From contig JAQIBO010000083.1 in the NCBI GenBank assembly GCA_027859055.1, positions 1-7,727 of the forward strand: a stretch of 7,727 bases of DNA, in the 5' to 3' direction. Source of the stretch: Spirochaeta sp. GTDB taxonomy: Bacteria > Spirochaetota > Spirochaetia > DSM-27196 > Alkalispirochaetaceae. Every line of letters starts with the position of its first letter. The stretch's first letter is position 1. Below the pieces are notes generated by a model. That model was not told the DNA's origin, ran no database searches, and saw only the letters and a program-made list of their open reading frames with translations. The translations under genes and the position numbers were made by a program. Below are positions 1 through 5,217 of this stretch, piece after piece.

Positions 1-57
1 CTTTGAATGCCGTGTCGTAACTTTTCCTCATGATTCAACCATAACCTCTCTTCGTTC

Positions 58-375
58 ATGAGGGCGAGACGTTTCCTAAACCGCCGGTCATTCCTGTCTG
101 AATCGCTGGGCTCATTATACAACACGCTGCGAAAAGAGATGGACCACGAGCCCGACTCCTGGACAAAATTCGCGATTCGGTTCTCCCTGGCTGATCCCCG
201 CATCGCCAGCACGGTGGTGGGTATCAACACCCCTGAGCAGCTGCACACGATTCTGGATGCGGTAGAGGAGCCACTTCCCGCTCCGGAGGTGGTTGCCGCG
301 GCACACCGCATCTGCACGGAAACGCGCAAACAACACGGCGTCCAGGCCAACACCGCCGGCGTTCCGGTCTACTAG
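58..375 (+). pseudogene. aldo/keto reductase C-terminal remnant
   Basis: This 105-codon open frame carries only the C-terminal part of an aldo/keto reductase. The segment FAIRFSLADPRIASTVVGIN followed by TPEQL (about residues 38-62) is the classic strand/helix near the end of the TIM barrel that helps hold the NADP(H) cofactor. A full family member has roughly 280-330 residues, so the barrel's first two thirds, including the catalytic Asp-Tyr-Lys-His residues, are absent. The frame is closed upstream by TGA codons at 31-33 and 4-6. The ATG at 58 has no Shine-Dalgarno, and the first 25 or so residues do not look like reductase sequence. The likeliest reading is a 5'-truncated or frameshifted pseudogene. 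A disrupted upstream part could lie left of the window. An intact short protein is possible but could not be an active reductase. Confidence 0.6.
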
Positions 376-392
376 GCCAGGGTCGCGCGCGT

Positions 393-436
393 CCCGGAGC
401 CGGTTCTGGTGCCAGCTCTGGGGCCACAGCTCCGGG
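393..436. terminator. possible hairpin terminator between convergent genes
   Basis: The arms CCCGGAGC (393-400) and GCTCCGGG (429-436) are perfect 8-bp inverted repeats around a 28-base loop. They lie in the 81-base gap between the 3' ends of the reductase remnant (+) and the nuclease-like gene (-). No T-tract follows on either strand, so a Rho-independent terminator is only suggested by position. Confidence 0.3.
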
Positions 437-456
437 GCGCTGTGAGCGAGAGGCGT

Positions 457-1083
457 CTATGTCCTGTCCCACGGCCCTTCAATCTCGCCGGCGTTGAGGA
501 GTTCCATGTTGTCGTCCCCCATCGCCATTGCGAAGATTCGCCGTTTGGTCAGCTCGGCGACCGTCTCCGGCGGGATATACAGGGAGCTCATGATCGGCAC
601 CACCGTGTAGTCGGCGTACTCCGGAAAGTACTCCAGAACTTCGCGGTAGGTCTCGCCGAACCGCTCGATATCGGTCGGGCGCACGGTTGCCTTCGTTTCG
701 TTTATGAAGACCGTGTCTTCGCTCACCACGATCGCGTCAAACTCACGACTCCGGGAACGATCGTGCGGGTGCCGCCGCCGGATGCGCGGCGCGGTCATCA
801 CCGTTTCCTCAACCCCGAAATGTTCGCGTAAGATCCCCGGCAGATTCGGTAACACGATATCTTCAACCATCGTCCCCATCTTGTTGGCAAGCTCGCCCCA
901 TTTCCGGTTCATCTCCCGCGTCTCGCGCCGCTGCTCGTTCTTGAACTCGGCCATCTCGTCCTTGAATACCTGCATCTCGTCGTGGAATGCACCCAGCTTC
1001 ATCTGGTACTCAAATTGCGCGTAGGCGGTTTTTTCCAGCCACTTTTCCACCATACTCACTCTCGTCTCCATCATCGTCGACAT
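457..1083 (-). CDS. coiled-coil protein with PD-(D/E)XK-like fold (DUF3782-like)
   Basis: The 208-residue product has three parts. Residues about 10-60 form a charged helical region likely to be a coiled coil (FKDEMAEFKNEQRRETREMN). Residues 61-90 (KWGELANKMGTMVEDIVLPN and on) are typical of uncharacterised DUF3782/COG5493-type proteins. Residues 111-175 carry a nuclease-fold signature: D116 in EFDAIV and E129-x-K131 in FINETKATV, the spacing of a PD-(D/E)XK active site, with E74 a possible further acidic ligand. Such proteins are suspected nucleic-acid enzymes or selfish/defence genes, but their function is not established. The ATG at 1083 is well placed 8 bases after a GGAGG (1092-1096 on the + strand). 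No partner gene is evident, although the toxin-antitoxin pair lies upstream on the same strand. Oddly, the C-terminus ends in GEIEGPWDRT, of which GEIEGPWD also occurs inside the neighbouring antitoxin. Confidence 0.8.
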   Translation of the reverse strand: MSTMMETRVSMVEKWLEKTAYAQFEYQMKLGAFHDEMQVFKDEMAEFKNEQRRETREMNRKWGELANKMGTMVEDIVLPNLPGILREHFGVEETVMTAPRIRRRHPHDRSRSREFDAIVVSEDTVFINETKATVRPTDIERFGETYREVLEYFPEYADYTVVPIMSSLYIPPETVAELTKRRIFAMAMGDDNMELLNAGEIEGPWDRT

Positions 1084-1173
1084 TAGTTCTTCCTCCTACA
1101 GAGTACTACAGTCGGAAAGCCACGTCACACTTTTTGAAGCGTCAGAATTTTTTGTTAAAGTGATTGACGAGCC

Positions 1174-1197
1174 GAGACACCGGATTGGCCGGTGCTC
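1174..1197 (-). terminator. possible terminator hairpin after first toxin gene
   Basis: Just beyond the toxin stop codon, GAGCACCGG and CCGGTGTCTC (minus-strand reading) can pair with a single bulge around a 5-base loop. No immediate T-tract follows, so termination here is uncertain. The structure lies between the toxin gene and the nuclease-like gene on the same strand and could also be an attenuating stem. Confidence 0.3.
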
Positions 1198-1202
1198 GCC
1201 AC

Positions 1203-1589
1203 TTACTCTTCATCCCAGAAGGCGGCAGCGTAACGGTCGCGGATGGTTTGGTCCCGGGTGAGCAGCGGGTGGTTGGACGCGACCGCCGCAGCGGTTATCA
1301 GGCGGTCAAACGGATCTTTTGTCCAGGACAGCGCCCGCGCCGCCCGCGCAACTACCACGTACGGCGTGTCATCCGGGGCCAGACCGATCCGGTCGGCGAG
1401 GTATGGAAAGATCATCTCCGGCCCCGCGGTAATCCGCCCGATCTCGTGGAGGTACTGCACCTCCAGCTCAACGACCGGTGAATACACAAGCCGAGCGTGA
1501 TCAAGAGCGGCGTGAGCGCGGGACGGAAAGCGCTCCCGTTCCCCCGCGTACAGACGGATGACAACGTGGGTATCGAGATGCAGGATCAT
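1203..1589 (-). CDS. vapC: PIN-domain ribonuclease toxin (VapC-like)
   Basis: This 128-residue protein is a complete PIN domain, the RNase fold of VapC toxins that cleave tRNA, rRNA or mRNA in the cytoplasm using Mg2+ held by acidic residues. D6 in MILHLDTH is the first strand aspartate. E41 lies in SPVVELEVQYL. D92/D95 lie in KDPFDRLITAAA and D113 in LLTRD. The DPFDRLI pattern is typical of the Sll0205-like PIN subgroup that pairs with Phd/YefM antitoxins. Its start ATG overlaps the antitoxin stop as ATGA (1586-1589), so translation is probably coupled and the two proteins are made in a fixed ratio from one mRNA. All expected acidic residues are present, so it should be active. The RNA target cannot be read from sequence. 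Confidence 0.92.
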   Translation of the reverse strand: MILHLDTHVVIRLYAGERERFPSRAHAALDHARLVYSPVVELEVQYLHEIGRITAGPEMIFPYLADRIGLAPDDTPYVVVARAARALSWTKDPFDRLITAAAVASNHPLLTRDQTIRDRYAAAFWDEE

Positions 1590-1846
1590 GCCCCACCCCG
1601 GGCCGAAGCGTCACGCTCCGGGGAGTCAAGTTCCGGCTCGCCGTCCCAGATCCCGTCCCACGGCCCTTCGATTTCGCCGCGGATCACATCGTGGACCTCC
1701 AGGCGGTCCCAGATCGTCACCTTTTTGTCCGGAACGATCCGAACCGACCCGCCCTTCCGCGCGATCTCCACGGGCTCCCCCGTTTCCAGAACGGTGTCGA
1801 TGATGCGGTACAGGTTCTGTCGGAGTTCCGTTGCAGACACTTTCAT
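1586..1846 (-). CDS. Phd/YefM-family antitoxin
   Basis: The 86-residue protein begins MKVSATELRQNLYRIIDTVL followed by ETGEPVEIARKGGSVRIVPD. This is the Phd/YefM DNA-binding dimer domain (about residues 1-50), in which antitoxins repress their own operon. The remaining residues, rich in acidic and aromatic groups (WDRLEVHD, then GEIEGPWDGIWDG), are expected to be disordered until they wrap around the PIN toxin and block its active site. The gene sits immediately 5' of the toxin and overlaps it by four bases. The ATG at 1846 is not preceded by a Shine-Dalgarno, and the promoter geometry places transcription start at or next to this A. The motif GEIEGPWD (1655-1678) recurs at the end of the gene at 457-1083. 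Confidence 0.88.
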   Translation of the reverse strand: MKVSATELRQNLYRIIDTVLETGEPVEIARKGGSVRIVPDKKVTIWDRLEVHDVIRGEIEGPWDGIWDGEPELDSPERDASARGGA

Positions 1847-1852
1847 ACGTAC

Positions 1853-1881
1853 ATATTACTGTTGCGTACGTACGTAGTCAA
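1853..1881 (-). promoter_or_regulatory. sigma-70 promoter of first toxin-antitoxin operon, leaderless
   Basis: Reading the minus strand, TTGACT (1876-1881) is separated by exactly 17 bases from TAATAT (1853-1858), a near-consensus -35/-10 pair. Only six bases (GTACGT) separate the -10 box from the antitoxin ATG, so the predicted start of transcription coincides with the A of the start codon. The mRNA would be leaderless, in keeping with the lack of a ribosome binding site. Confidence 0.75.
1865..1876. promoter_or_regulatory. palindromic operator inside promoter spacer
   Basis: CGTACGTACG (1865-1874) and the overlapping TACGTACGTA (1867-1876) are perfect palindromes lying between the -35 and -10 boxes. 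A further TACGTA (1846-1851) sits between the -10 box and the start codon. Phd/YefM antitoxins bind short palindromes over their own promoters, so these two sites, 21 bases apart (about two helical turns), are the probable autorepression operators. Confidence 0.65.
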
Positions 1882-1920
1882 ACACGCAAAGCAGGCTCGC
1901 GGGCGCCGACGGGGCAACGC

Positions 1921-1949
1921 TTGCCCCCCTTTCGGCGACGCACTATAGT
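1921..1949 (+). promoter_or_regulatory. candidate promoter of the 317-aa protein gene
   Basis: TTGCCC (1921-1926) and TATAGT (1944-1949) are 17 bases apart. The -10 box matches consensus at five of six positions and the -35 box at four. Only eight bases separate the -10 box from the ATG at 1958, so the transcript would have essentially no leader. It diverges from the toxin-antitoxin promoter, with 39 bases between the two -35 boxes. Confidence 0.45.
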
Positions 1950-1957
1950 CAGTTCCT

Positions 1958-2911
1958 ATGAAAACGCCGGAACGGGTCCACTTTTTCAGCTGGATGACGC
2001 GGGTATCGATCGAGCTGCCCGTCGGATTTGAGGAACAGGTCGAAGACGAGGATACGAACAGCGCGATCTACGCCGACGATCTCGATGAAGCGGATGACCA
2101 GGATGAACCCGGGGCGCGCGTCATGACCAGGATGACTGCGGTTCCGACGGAGTCGACGGAGGCGTACCGCTCCCTCGCCGCGGCGTCGGTACAGATCGGG
2201 TCCCGTTCCGTGGAAACGCAGGAGGAGCTTCTTATTGACGGAGCACCGGCGATCCGCCAGACCCTCAGCTATCGTGATGACGAGCTGGAACTGGATGTGT
2301 TCAGACACGAGACGTTTGCCCAGGTGGCAAATGTGGTGTTTTCGATCACCTGCCTCGCCCCGGCGCTGCGATCGGCAGATTATCGGACCGCGTTTGATTA
2401 CGCCGGGGAAACCGCGCGATGGATCCTCCTGCCGGAGACCTCGGCGAGTTACGCCCATGAGGGAATACGGATATCGGCACGGGTTCCTGAATCCTGGATC
2501 GTCTCGGAGCTGTCAGATAACCACGTGCGGTTTTTTGGTCCGCCCCATCCTGAGTATGACGAATATCGGTCCACGTTCAGTATCAACCTGGGCGAGCCGG
2601 AGGGCTATGGGGAACAGTGGTTTCAGGATTTCTGTGACGCGTCCCGGGTTACCCTTGAGCAGAAACTGTCGGGATTTGAACTTCGTTCTGTGGAGCGGTT
2701 CGCGTTATCGAGCTTCGTCAACATCCACGCCGTCTGGTACAGCTACGAAACGGAATCGGGGCTTGCCTTCACGCAACTTCAGGCGCTGGGTCTGGTGGAC
2801 AGATACCATATGTACCTGATCAACGCGGCGGCGTTACGCCCCCTTGCCGACCAGTATCTCCCTGTGTTCGACGATATTCTGCGCAGCCTACGGATGTTAC
2901 CGGCGCGGTGA
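1958..2911 (+). CDS. tandem Mog1/PsbP-like (DUF1795-like) domain protein
   Basis: The 317-residue product has no signal peptide or membrane helix and should be cytosolic. Two halves share the same pattern. Each starts with a beta-strand pair ending in a proline-aromatic turn (TRVSIELPVGFEE at 14-26; IRISARVPESWIVSE at 170-184). Each continues through a long strand-rich core and ends with a helix of the form LRSADYRTAFDYAGETARWI (137-156) or LRPLADQYLPVFDDILRSL (293-311). This is the layout of the Mog1p/PsbP-like fold. An acidic loop (about 27-52) interrupts the first copy. Proteins of this fold act as small binding modules, for example DcrB-type and type VI secretion-linked proteins, but no partner is visible here, so the function is unknown. 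The ATG at 1958 has no Shine-Dalgarno. The gene is convergent with the small lysine-rich gene, leaving 10 bases between stop codons. Confidence 0.7.
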   Translation: MKTPERVHFFSWMTRVSIELPVGFEEQVEDEDTNSAIYADDLDEADDQDEPGARVMTRMTAVPTESTEAYRSLAAASVQIGSRSVETQEELLIDGAPAIRQTLSYRDDELELDVFRHETFAQVANVVFSITCLAPALRSADYRTAFDYAGETARWILLPETSASYAHEGIRISARVPESWIVSELSDNHVRFFGPPHPEYDEYRSTFSINLGEPEGYGEQWFQDFCDASRVTLEQKLSGFELRSVERFALSSFVNIHAVWYSYETESGLAFTQLQALGLVDRYHMYLINAAALRPLADQYLPVFDDILRSLRMLPAR

Positions 2912-2921
2912 AGCGGTGAAA

Positions 2922-3035
2922 TCAGGGGATGCGTTTGGGAACGCGTTCCTGCTTTTTCTGGTCTTCATCCTTCTTGCGGGTAGCTTTCTGTTTCTTGGTT
3001 TTGGCCTTGTCTTTCTTTCCGCCCTTGTCACCCAT
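2922..3035 (-). CDS. 37-aa lysine-rich small protein
   Basis: A short gene encodes a product beginning MGDKGGKKDKAKTKKQKATR and ending ERVPKRIP, 37 residues, of which about a third are lysine. The opening MGDKGGKKDK and following KxKKQK pattern matches a recurring kind of tiny, highly basic bacterial protein of unknown role that I recall from several phyla. Its start is supported by AAGGAG (3044-3049 on the + strand) eight bases before the ATG, the best evidence that it is translated. It contains no hydrophobic segment. Its charge suggests nucleic-acid or ribosome contact or interaction with acidic partners, which is inference. It lies downstream of, and on the same strand as, the membrane-anchored acidic protein gene, 69 bases away. 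Confidence 0.75.
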   Translation of the reverse strand: MGDKGGKKDKAKTKKQKATRKKDEDQKKQERVPKRIP

Positions 3036-3043
3036 GGTTGCGT

Positions 3044-3049
3044 CTCCTT
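3044..3049 (-). promoter_or_regulatory. Shine-Dalgarno of the lysine-rich small protein
   Basis: AAGGAG on the minus strand is eight bases before the ATG at 3035. It is the main evidence that this 37-codon frame is a gene. Confidence 0.7.
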
Positions 3050-3067
3050 ATTGAACCCGCCGGCACG

Positions 3068-3087
3068 CCACCCCCCGATCGGGGCGG
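3068..3087 (-). terminator. possible GC-rich hairpin after membrane protein gene
   Basis: On the minus strand CCGCCCC pairs with GGGGTGG (one G-T wobble) around a six-base loop, 17 bases past the stop codon of the gene at 3105-3611. Its core contains the palindrome CCCCGATCGGGG (3073-3084). The absence of a T-tract makes it a weak terminator candidate. Confidence 0.3.
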
Positions 3088-3104
3088 CTCGGCGAGCGAT
3101 GTTG

Positions 3105-3611
3105 CTACGCTTCGTCTTCGAAGGCGGCCCGTACGTCGGTTTCCGCCTCATCCCACGCTTCGCTCACTTTGGTCTCGATACCCGCTTCGGTCTCTGCACG
3201 AACCTCGTCCGCTTCACTGCGCAATTCGGCAGCCAATTCCGCGGTCCACGCCGTCCGGATCTCAGGCAGAGCTTCTTCCCAGCGTGCTTCGGCGGCGCCT
3301 TCCTGCGCGGTCAAAGCAACCAGCAACAACCGACCTTCTTCCGATTCTTCCGACCCCGGCTGGTTGGCAAACAGCGTTTCCAGGGATTCCCGAGCAGCCG
3401 TAAAATCCCCCGCGTCGAGTTGTGCCTCAGCATCTGCGAACAGCCGCCCCGCTTCGTATCTGGAGCTATCGAGGGCAGCCGTCAGCTCTTCGTTGTTGTC
3501 ATTGGCGTTTCTCAGTACGGTGAAACTCATTACCGCGAATACAAGAACTCCGCCGACCACAAATGATACGATCCGATTGATCAGTATATTCTTGTTTTTT
3601 GATTCCGTCAT
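3105..3611 (-). CDS. single-pass membrane protein with TPR-like acidic extramembrane region
   Basis: With the start at 3611 the product has 168 residues. A short N-terminus rich in Lys and Asn (MTESKNKNILINR) precedes one hydrophobic helix at about 12-32 (IVSFVVGGVLVFAVMSFTVL). The N-in positive charge predicts that the rest lies outside the cytoplasm. Residues about 50-100 (AEAQLDAGDFTAARESLETL and on) have the look of a tetratricopeptide-type helical pair. Residues 105-168 are a very acidic, alanine-rich amphipathic helix (EARWEEALPEIR ... SEADEVRAETEAG). The frame stays open to a further upstream codon at 3680, but the strong AAGGGAG six bases before 3611 and the membrane helix position favour 3611. 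It is not a recognised family. It may assemble with envelope proteins. The next same-strand gene encodes a very basic 37-residue protein. Confidence 0.7.
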   Translation of the reverse strand: MTESKNKNILINRIVSFVVGGVLVFAVMSFTVLRNANDNNEELTAALDSSRYEAGRLFADAEAQLDAGDFTAARESLETLFANQPGSEESEEGRLLLVALTAQEGAAEARWEEALPEIRTAWTAELAAELRSEADEVRAETEAGIETKVSEAWDEAETDVRAAFEDEA

Positions 3612-3617
3612 AATATT

Positions 3618-3624
3618 CTCCCTT
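3618..3624 (-). promoter_or_regulatory. Shine-Dalgarno deciding the start at 3611
   Basis: AAGGGAG on the minus strand lies six bases before ATG 3611. It supports the 168-residue form over a 191-residue extension. Confidence 0.7.
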
Positions 3625-3627
3625 TTC

Positions 3628-3646
3628 CCGGCGTACAATCCGCCGG
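3628..3646 (-). promoter_or_regulatory. hairpin just 5' of the ribosome binding site
   Basis: CCGGCG (3641-3646 reversed) and CGCCGG (3628-3633 reversed) form a perfect 6-bp stem with a 7-base loop GATTGTA, ending three bases upstream of the Shine-Dalgarno of the gene at 3611. Such a placement could modulate translation or protect the mRNA 5' end. No regulator can be named. Confidence 0.35.
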
Positions 3647-3680
3647 TGTCGTTATGAGTTTGATCCGCAAAACGGACCAA

Positions 3681-3790
3681 CGGGAGTCACCAGAAAAGAT
3701 CGGTCTCCGACGCGGCTCGTGGTTTGAATATAATTAAATTTATCAAGAAAAAATAGAAAATTATGTAAATACTTCAACAGGCGTCCCGCA
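3681..3790. other. intergenic region with AT-rich island
   Basis: The stretch from about 3722 to 3778 is almost entirely A and T, against GC-rich genes on both sides. It separates two minus-strand genes and is the natural place for the promoter of the gene at 3105-3611, with UP-element-like A/T runs. Several overlapping -10-like hexamers (TATATT, TTTAAT) occur on the minus strand, so I cannot choose one pair. No hairpin terminator for the upstream anti-sigma gene is visible. Confidence 0.45.
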
Positions 3791-4291
3791 TCAATCGTCC
3801 ACCGCCCCGACTCTGTCGACGAACCGCTGACTGTCCTTTGGTCGGAACGGTTGCGCCGCGATCAGAACGAAGAGGTAGCCGACCAGGAAACCTCCGATTG
3901 CGATATTGACCCAGAAATCAACGGCAGGACCAAACGAGGTGGTGACAAGAAACTGAAACGAGGGGTTGTGGCGCAGCGTGAAAAGCGCCAGCGGCAAGAG
4001 CACCGCCCCGGCCAGCCACAAAGAGCGGTGCGGGCCACGCGCGGGATACCCGGAGAGCTCGTTGTCGGGAGAATACTGCCGCGGAACTGCCTCAGATATC
4101 CGGTTCATGACGAGGTCTACCACGGGAGCGGCGGCGTCGGATTGCGGCATACCTGCCATCTCTACCGTGCGGAGCTTTGCTTCCAGACGCCGGCACTGAG
4201 CGCAGCGGCTCAGGTGATGTCGTATCTCCTGAGAGCAGGGGTCACCGTTGTCGTGTGCGGCGAGGGCCGCGCGAACATCGTTACAGGTCAT
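3791..4291 (-). CDS. zinc-type anti-sigma factor, two membrane helices
   Basis: The 166-residue protein starts MTCNDVRAALAAHDNGDPCS and contains the H26-x3-C30-x2-C33 signature of the zinc-binding anti-sigma domain (HLSRCAQC). This domain clamps the partner ECF sigma factor in the cytoplasm. Two hydrophobic helices follow, at about 89-107 (SLWLAGAVLLPLALFTL) and 125-146 (DFWVNIAIGGFLVGYLFVLI), with only a short loop between them, so sensing probably occurs in or near the membrane rather than in a large exported domain. The frame reaches a TTG at 4306, but GGAGG (4298-4302) six bases before ATG 4291 fixes the start. The gene overlaps the sigma factor stop by 11 bases, the usual arrangement for coupled synthesis of sigma and its inhibitor. 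The stress signal cannot be inferred. Confidence 0.88.
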   Translation of the reverse strand: MTCNDVRAALAAHDNGDPCSQEIRHHLSRCAQCRRLEAKLRTVEMAGMPQSDAAAPVVDLVMNRISEAVPRQYSPDNELSGYPARGPHRSLWLAGAVLLPLALFTLRHNPSFQFLVTTSFGPAVDFWVNIAIGGFLVGYLFVLIAAQPFRPKDSQRFVDRVGAVDD

Positions 4292-4862
4292 AGTAATCCT
4301 CCGCAATTGTGCCTGCCAGTTTTTGCTGCAGGAGCAGCCGAGCGCGACGAACGTGAGACTTGACCGTGTTGACCGGCAGCCCGGTCATCTCGGCGATCTC
4401 CCGGTACCGGAGATCCAGAAAGAAAAAGAGCTCCACCGCCAGGGCGTAGTGTCCCGGCAACTCGCGGATCGCCTGGGCCACGGTATCGGCGAGGAGGGCC
4501 CGAAGGGCAACGCGCTGCGGGTTGTCGCTGCGCCCGTCGCTCCAGAGCTGCTCCAGGGTTTTGGGATCGGTGGGCACCTCCGGTATCGCCCGGTGCAAGC
4601 GGTTGATGGCGGTTGTGTAGGCGATCCGGATAAGCCACGAATAGAAGCGGCCGGTTCCGGAATACTGCCCGAGGTGGACAAACGCCTTGAGAAAGACGTC
4701 CTGTACAAAGTCCGCAAGGTCGGACTGGGAGTGGAGAATACGCCGCCCAAGGGCGGCGACCGCCGCGTGATACCGGGATACCAACGTTCGAAACTCCTCG
4801 TGGTTTCCCGCGAGTACCGCCCGGACAACCGCCATGTCATCCCATCCCTCATCGTTGGACAT
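4281..4862 (-). CDS. ECF-family RNA polymerase sigma factor
   Basis: The 193-residue protein has the two-domain structure of ECF sigma factors. Sigma-2 spans about 22-92 (FRTLVSRYHAAVAALGRRIL; DLADFVQDVFLKAF for core polymerase contact; GRFYSWLIRIAYTTAINRLH for the -10 element). Sigma-4 spans about 125-182 (AIRELPGHYALAVELFFFLD; REIAEMTGLPVNTVKSHVRR, the -35-reading helix-turn-helix). Regions 1.1 and 3 are absent, as expected. The ATG at 4862 overlaps the preceding stop as TAATG and has little Shine-Dalgarno of its own, indicating coupling to the upstream membrane-protein gene. The anti-sigma gene overlaps its 3' end. It should direct polymerase to an envelope-stress-type regulon when released. 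I could not find a matching autoregulatory promoter in the window. Confidence 0.95.
   Translation of the reverse strand: MSNDEGWDDMAVVRAVLAGNHEEFRTLVSRYHAAVAALGRRILHSQSDLADFVQDVFLKAFVHLGQYSGTGRFYSWLIRIAYTTAINRLHRAIPEVPTDPKTLEQLWSDGRSDNPQRVALRALLADTVAQAIRELPGHYALAVELFFFLDLRYREIAEMTGLPVNTVKSHVRRARLLLQQKLAGTIAEDYYDL
4298..4302 (-). promoter_or_regulatory. Shine-Dalgarno deciding the anti-sigma start
   Basis: GGAGG on the minus strand lies six bases before ATG 4291, inside the end of the sigma gene. It rules in the 166-residue form over the TTG-initiated longer one. Confidence 0.75.
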
Positions 4863-5200
4863 TACTCAGCGGCGTGCCTGCTAAAGCGGGAGAAGAGGAG
4901 CAAGCCGATTCCAACCGCCAGGGGAATCACTCCGCCAAGGAGGTTGTACCCCGCGTGCCCCAGAGCGAGCTGTACCGTTGTCAGGGCGGCTCCAACGGAG
5001 GCGGTGACAAGCCCGACAAGGAGTGACACGGCCCTGATACTCATGCGGGGAGCCGGGGGCAATCCGCGCCGGATCTGCTCCATCCGTTGTCGGTGATTCC
5101 AGAGGAGAAAGAAGAATACGATCATGCCCGCGACCACGATTCCGGTGATCGGAATGATCGTGATCATAAGCTGGGCGGCAGGTGACGGAACGGTGTTCAC
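4862..5200 (-). CDS. small three-helix membrane protein (DUF6249-like)
   Basis: The 112-residue protein has membrane segments at about 11-34, 55-78 and 86-105. Between the first two is a basic cytoplasmic loop with HRQRMEQIRRGLPP (36-49). This helix plus HRQRxExIxxG loop resembles DUF6249 proteins, which I recall beside ECF sigma/anti-sigma genes; their biochemical role is unknown. The start is GTG at 5200, eight bases after GGAGG (5209-5213). Its stop shares one base with the sigma factor ATG (TAATG), so it is likely co-translated with the regulator. Its position directly before the sigma factor suggests a role in signal sensing or in membrane assembly of the anti-sigma factor, which is inference. 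Confidence 0.75.
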   Translation of the reverse strand: MNTVPSPAAQLMITIIPITGIVVAGMIVFFFLLWNHRQRMEQIRRGLPPAPRMSIRAVSLLVGLVTASVGAALTTVQLALGHAGYNLLGGVIPLAVGIGLLLFSRFSRHAAE

Positions 5201-5217
5201 AGTCAGAGCCTCCTTAC

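Noticed and set aside
1134..1161. Promoter-like TTGAAG and TAAAGT on the + strand
   Set aside because: Spacing is 16 and no + strand gene follows; it would only make antisense RNA to the toxin gene.
1949..2458. 169-codon minus-strand frame opposite the tandem-domain gene
   Set aside because: Arg/Gly-rich shadow frame without a ribosome binding site or protein motif.
2897..3151. 84-codon minus-strand frame covering the small lysine-rich gene
   Set aside because: The alternative frame with MGDKGGKKDK, its own Shine-Dalgarno and a family-like sequence explains this DNA better.
3679..3690. CAACGGGAGTCA shared with the 10-bp repeat array at 7664-7675
   Set aside because: A single 12-base match in a window of this size is expected by chance, and no repeat periodicity surrounds it.
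4248..5096. 282-codon open frame on the + strand opposite the sigma factor region
   Set aside because: It is antisense to three well-supported genes, has low-complexity GC-driven composition and matches no protein pattern.
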